A stretch of 15,845 nt of DNA from UBA4655 sp964585575 (GTDB lineage Bacteria > Planctomycetota > Planctomycetia > Pirellulales > UBA1268), in contig CAZPEM010000074.1 of NCBI GenBank assembly GCA_964585575.1, forward strand, positions 1 to 15,845. The letters are read 5' to 3'. The notes under the pieces were generated by a model. It was not told where the DNA came from, did not search any database, and saw nothing but the letters and a program-made list of their open reading frames with translations. A program made the position numbers and the translations under genes. This document shows positions 14,139 to 15,845 of the stretch, piece by piece. How positions within the stretch are numbered: the first letter of the stretch is position 1; every line of letters begins with the position of its first letter.

Positions 14139-14618
14139 ATGGTGGGAATGGGCGGATTCCTGGGATCACGGGCGACGGCCGCGGTCGATGTCGCCTACCT
14201 GCTGCTGTTGGCGATTATCCCGCTCTTCGTCTGGAGCCTCGAGGCGCTGCTGGTGCGGCGGAACTACCTGCTGCACAAGCGGATCCAGCTCGCGCTGACG
14301 CCCCCGTTCCTCGCGGCCTGCGGGATCCTCGCCTGGGACTTCCTCTTCGGCGACTGGCAGGCCCGGGCGGTGAAGGCGGCCGGCGAGGCGATCGCACCTG
14401 TCACGCTCATGACGCTCGCGATCCACGTGGCGTTCCTCGCGACGAGCCTCCTGATCTGGGTCGTGCTCCTCGTCGCGGCGATCCGTCGGATCCCGAACCC
14501 GCCCGGTCCCTGCGCATTCGCCCCCACGTACCTCTTCTGGATCGTGCTCCTGGGCCTGCAGACGTTCCTCGCCATGCTCACCGGCTGGGAGTTCTACATG
14601 CTCGCCTACTGCTTCTGA
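14139..14618 (+). CDS. Four-helix membrane protein, DUF420-like
   Basis: The 159-residue product has four hydrophobic segments, about residues 13-36, 48-70, 87-115 and 126-157, so it is an integral membrane protein. LLHKRIQLAL after helix one, LAIHVAF in helix three and the ending TGWEFYMLAYCF resemble the DUF420 (YozB-like) family, whose members have conserved histidines and are often near respiratory or heme genes. The later histidine pair expected before the last helix is absent here (GPCAFAPTY instead), so it may be a diverged member or another small membrane family. It begins 40 bases after the acyltransferase gene with no terminator between, and is probably the third gene of that operon. 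Function is unknown. Confidence 0.7.
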   Translation: MVGMGGFLGSRATAAVDVAYLLLLAIIPLFVWSLEALLVRRNYLLHKRIQLALTPPFLAACGILAWDFLFGDWQARAVKAAGEAIAPVTLMTLAIHVAFLATSLLIWVVLLVAAIRRIPNPPGPCAFAPTYLFWIVLLGLQTFLAMLTGWEFYMLAYCF

Positions 14619-14641
14619 GCTTTTTACCGGCCCGGCTCGTC

Positions 14642-14660
14642 ACCGGCCCGGCTGGCCGGT
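14642..14660. terminator. Hairpin between convergent operon and rex
   Basis: ACCGGCC-CGGCT-GGCCGGT is a perfect 7-bp GC-rich stem with a 5-base loop. It lies between the ends of two converging genes and touches the rex stop codon at 14660. A 12-base direct repeat, ACCGGCCCGGCT, occurs at 14626-14637 and again within the hairpin. There is no proper T tract after it on either strand (the T run at 14621-14625 precedes it on the plus strand), so it may act as a bidirectional stem block rather than a classic intrinsic terminator. Confidence 0.45.
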
Positions 14661-15349
14661 CAGCCTCCCGGCTGAACCGCCGCCGCGTGGAGCTTGCTCG
14701 TCACGGCGAACGACAGCTGCTCGAGTTCGATGGCGAGGTCCACCGAGACGACCTGGATGTGCGGCGGTAGGGAGAGCGTGACGGGGGCGAAGTTCACGAT
14801 CCCCTCGACGCCAGCGGCCACGAGCTTGTCGGCCACCTCCTGAGCCCGCTCCCCGGGCACGACGATCAGTCCCAGGCGGATCCGCTCGCGCTGCACGATC
14901 TCCGGCAGTTCGTCCACGTGACGAACGGGGATGCCGTTGATCGTGCCGCCGACCTTCGTCGGGTCGCAGTCGAACGCCGAGACGATCCGGAAGTTCTGCC
15001 GCGCGAAGCCACGGTAGCCGAGAAGGGCCTGGCCCAGGTTGCCGACGCCGACCATGACCACCGGCCAGACGTGGTTGGTTCCCAGAATGTCCCGCATCGC
15101 CCGGATGAGCTCGTCGCAGCGATACCCGACGCCGGGATATCCGAACTGTCCGAAAAAGCCGAGATCCTTGCGAACCTGCGCATCGCTGAAGCCCAGGAGC
15201 GTGCCGAGCTGGGCCGAGGAGATCGTCTGCTGGCCGGCCGCCTCGAGCCGCTGGAGCTCCCTGAGATAGAGGGAGAGCCGGGCGACGACCGCCTTCGGCA
15301 CCGTCGAATCCGACGGGACGTCGCCTGGCTGCGGATGGGACTCGGCCAT
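14660..15349 (-). CDS. rex: Redox-sensing transcriptional repressor Rex
   Basis: The 229-residue protein has the Rex winged-helix domain at about residues 17-80, with the diagnostic DNA-binding block SDAQVRKDLGFFGQFG followed by GVGY. A Rossmann domain follows, with GVGNLGQAL (101-109) for NAD(H) and SAFDCDPTKVGG next to it. Rex binds its operators when NADH/NAD+ is low and lets go when NADH rises, controlling respiration and fermentation genes. ATG 15349 was chosen because the N-terminus then has family-like length; the frame is open to 15658, but that extension is not protein-like. The ribosome site is weak. Rex often regulates itself, but I found no clear TTGTGAA-N4-TTCACAA-like operator nearby. 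It is transcribed toward the DUF420-like gene. Confidence 0.93.
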   Translation of the reverse strand: MAESHPQPGDVPSDSTVPKAVVARLSLYLRELQRLEAAGQQTISSAQLGTLLGFSDAQVRKDLGFFGQFGYPGVGYRCDELIRAMRDILGTNHVWPVVMVGVGNLGQALLGYRGFARQNFRIVSAFDCDPTKVGGTINGIPVRHVDELPEIVQRERIRLGLIVVPGERAQEVADKLVAAGVEGIVNFAPVTLSLPPHIQVVSVDLAIELEQLSFAVTSKLHAAAVQPGG

Positions 15350-15372
15350 GAATGCGCCCAAGGGGAGCCCAG

Positions 15373-15402
15373 ACTCTACTGAAATCGCAGGCCCGCGTTC
15401 AA
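15373..15402 (-). promoter_or_regulatory. Candidate rex promoter flanked by a direct repeat
   Basis: On the minus strand TTGAAC (15402-15397) and TAGAGT (15378-15373) are four-of-six matches to the -35 and -10 boxes at an 18-base spacing, about 20-25 bases before the rex ATG. A 10-base direct repeat, CAGGCCCGCG at 15388-15397 and 15404-15413 (plus strand reading), brackets the -35 box and may be an operator. Confidence 0.35.
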
Positions 15403-15413
15403 TCAGGCCCGCG

Positions 15414-15661
15414 GCCCCTCTGCCCGCACGACCCGCGACTTCAGCGTGACCGGAAGCCCCCTCCTTCAGGTGGTTTTGGTTGTAGGGATTGCATGGCCGT
15501 AGTGATTTTGGAGAAGGGGCGCGGATTGCGATGTATGGTGAACTTGCAGAGAGTTTTCGGCCGATCATCCTTGTGGCGTGCCGAATCCGTCCATCCGCCC
15601 AGGCCTTTTCCGTTTTCTTTCCCCGACCGTCAGGAGCCCTCCATCGCGAGTGGCACAAGTC
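15414..15661 (+). other. Intergenic region before the secreted protein gene
   Basis: The gap between rex and the next gene (15350-15661, 312 bases) is less GC-rich than its surroundings, with TTTT-rich patches. Apart from the rex promoter candidate I see no strong promoter. A 44-codon open frame (15531-15665) ends in an ATGA overlap with the downstream start, but its third codon positions are not GC-enriched, so it is not called as a gene. Confidence 0.4.
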
Positions 15662-15845
15662 ATGAAGCGTTGTCTCATCCTCTGTTGTTCACTGCTGGCG
15701 GTCGCAGCCGTCGCGACGTGGCCGCCCGCCGCCCGCGCCGGCTACTGCGGACTCGCCAGCTATCGCAACGACAAGGCTGACATGGTTCCCGTCAGCTTCG
15801 CCGTCGCCCGCAAGTCGTGCGCAGTGCACGAAGCCTCCCACGAGC
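15662..15845 (+). CDS. Secreted protein of unknown function, N-terminal part (runs off the window)
   Basis: The 61 visible codons begin MKRCLILCCSLLAVAAVA, a clear signal peptide with a basic start and hydrophobic core. A likely signal peptidase site is after AARA, before GYCGLASYRND. The mature start has spaced cysteines (GYCG, KSCAVHEA), and three more lie in the signal peptide itself. The protein is therefore exported; the rest is beyond the window and no family can be named. The ATG has no obvious ribosome site close by. It is divergent from rex, so the 312-base gap must contain its promoter. Confidence 0.68.
   Translation, partial: MKRCLILCCSLLAVAAVATWPPAARAGYCGLASYRNDKADMVPVSFAVARKSCAVHEASHE

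Noticed and set aside
12875..14140. 421-codon minus-strand frame opposite the acyltransferase gene
   Set aside because: Antisense to a well-supported gene, no ribosome site and no recognisable motifs.
12550..14298. 582-codon plus-strand frame over the epimerase and acyltransferase genes
   Set aside because: Arg/Pro/Ala-rich shadow in another frame of two recognised genes.
15350..15661. Rex operator upstream of rex
   Set aside because: No palindrome close to TTGTGAA-N4-TTCACAA could be found by eye.

Overview
The window is GC-rich DNA, almost certainly from a planctomycete (Pirellulales-like). The evidence is the combination of two DUF1559 prepilin-like proteins, two PEP-CTERM surface proteins (one with autotransporter-type beta repeats), a Ser/Thr kinase fused to WD40 repeats, a planctomycete-style ECF sigma factor and a di-heme cytochrome c peroxidase. 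No phage, insertion sequence or CRISPR array was seen; it reads as ordinary chromosome with surface, signalling and lipid functions.

Layout. 1-181 is the 5' end of a minus-strand argB-like gene (acetylglutamate kinase). 325-2402 (minus) is a two-gene unit, a beta-propeller PEP-CTERM protein and a DUF1559 prepilin-like protein joined by an ATGA overlap, ending in a good hairpin terminator. A tRNA-Gln(UUG) at 2708-2778 (minus) lies 18 bases after the stop of a second, repeat-rich PEP-CTERM protein (2797-4743, minus). At 5013-5303 (minus) a small 96-residue protein with a J-domain-like opening and a strong ribosome binding site is divergent from an ECF sigma factor (5430-6035, plus). The sigma gene leads a probable operon with a second DUF1559 protein (6063-7079) and a di-heme cytochrome c peroxidase (7108-8397).

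The peroxidase gene overlaps tail to tail, by 17 bases, the gene for a 1173-residue Ser/Thr kinase-TM-WD40 protein (8381-11902, minus). The overlap lies at the edge of an in-frame 15-base tandem repeat. Divergent from the kinase is a tight plus-strand operon: NAD-dependent epimerase/dehydratase (11970-12956), a YghO/bacterial-ceramide-synthase-like acyltransferase (12953-14098, ATGA overlap) and a four-helix DUF420-like membrane protein (14139-14618). A convergent rex redox repressor (14660-15349, minus) follows. The window ends inside a secreted protein gene (15662 onward, plus).

The most interesting system is the epimerase plus YghO-like pair. Its chemistry matches the ceramide reductase and ceramide synthase steps of bacterial sphingolipid synthesis, but no serine palmitoyltransferase is in the window, so this is inference. 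Second are the small J-like protein opposite the ECF-DUF1559-peroxidase operon and the repeat at the kinase/peroxidase overlap. All calls come from reading the sequence; no database search was possible.
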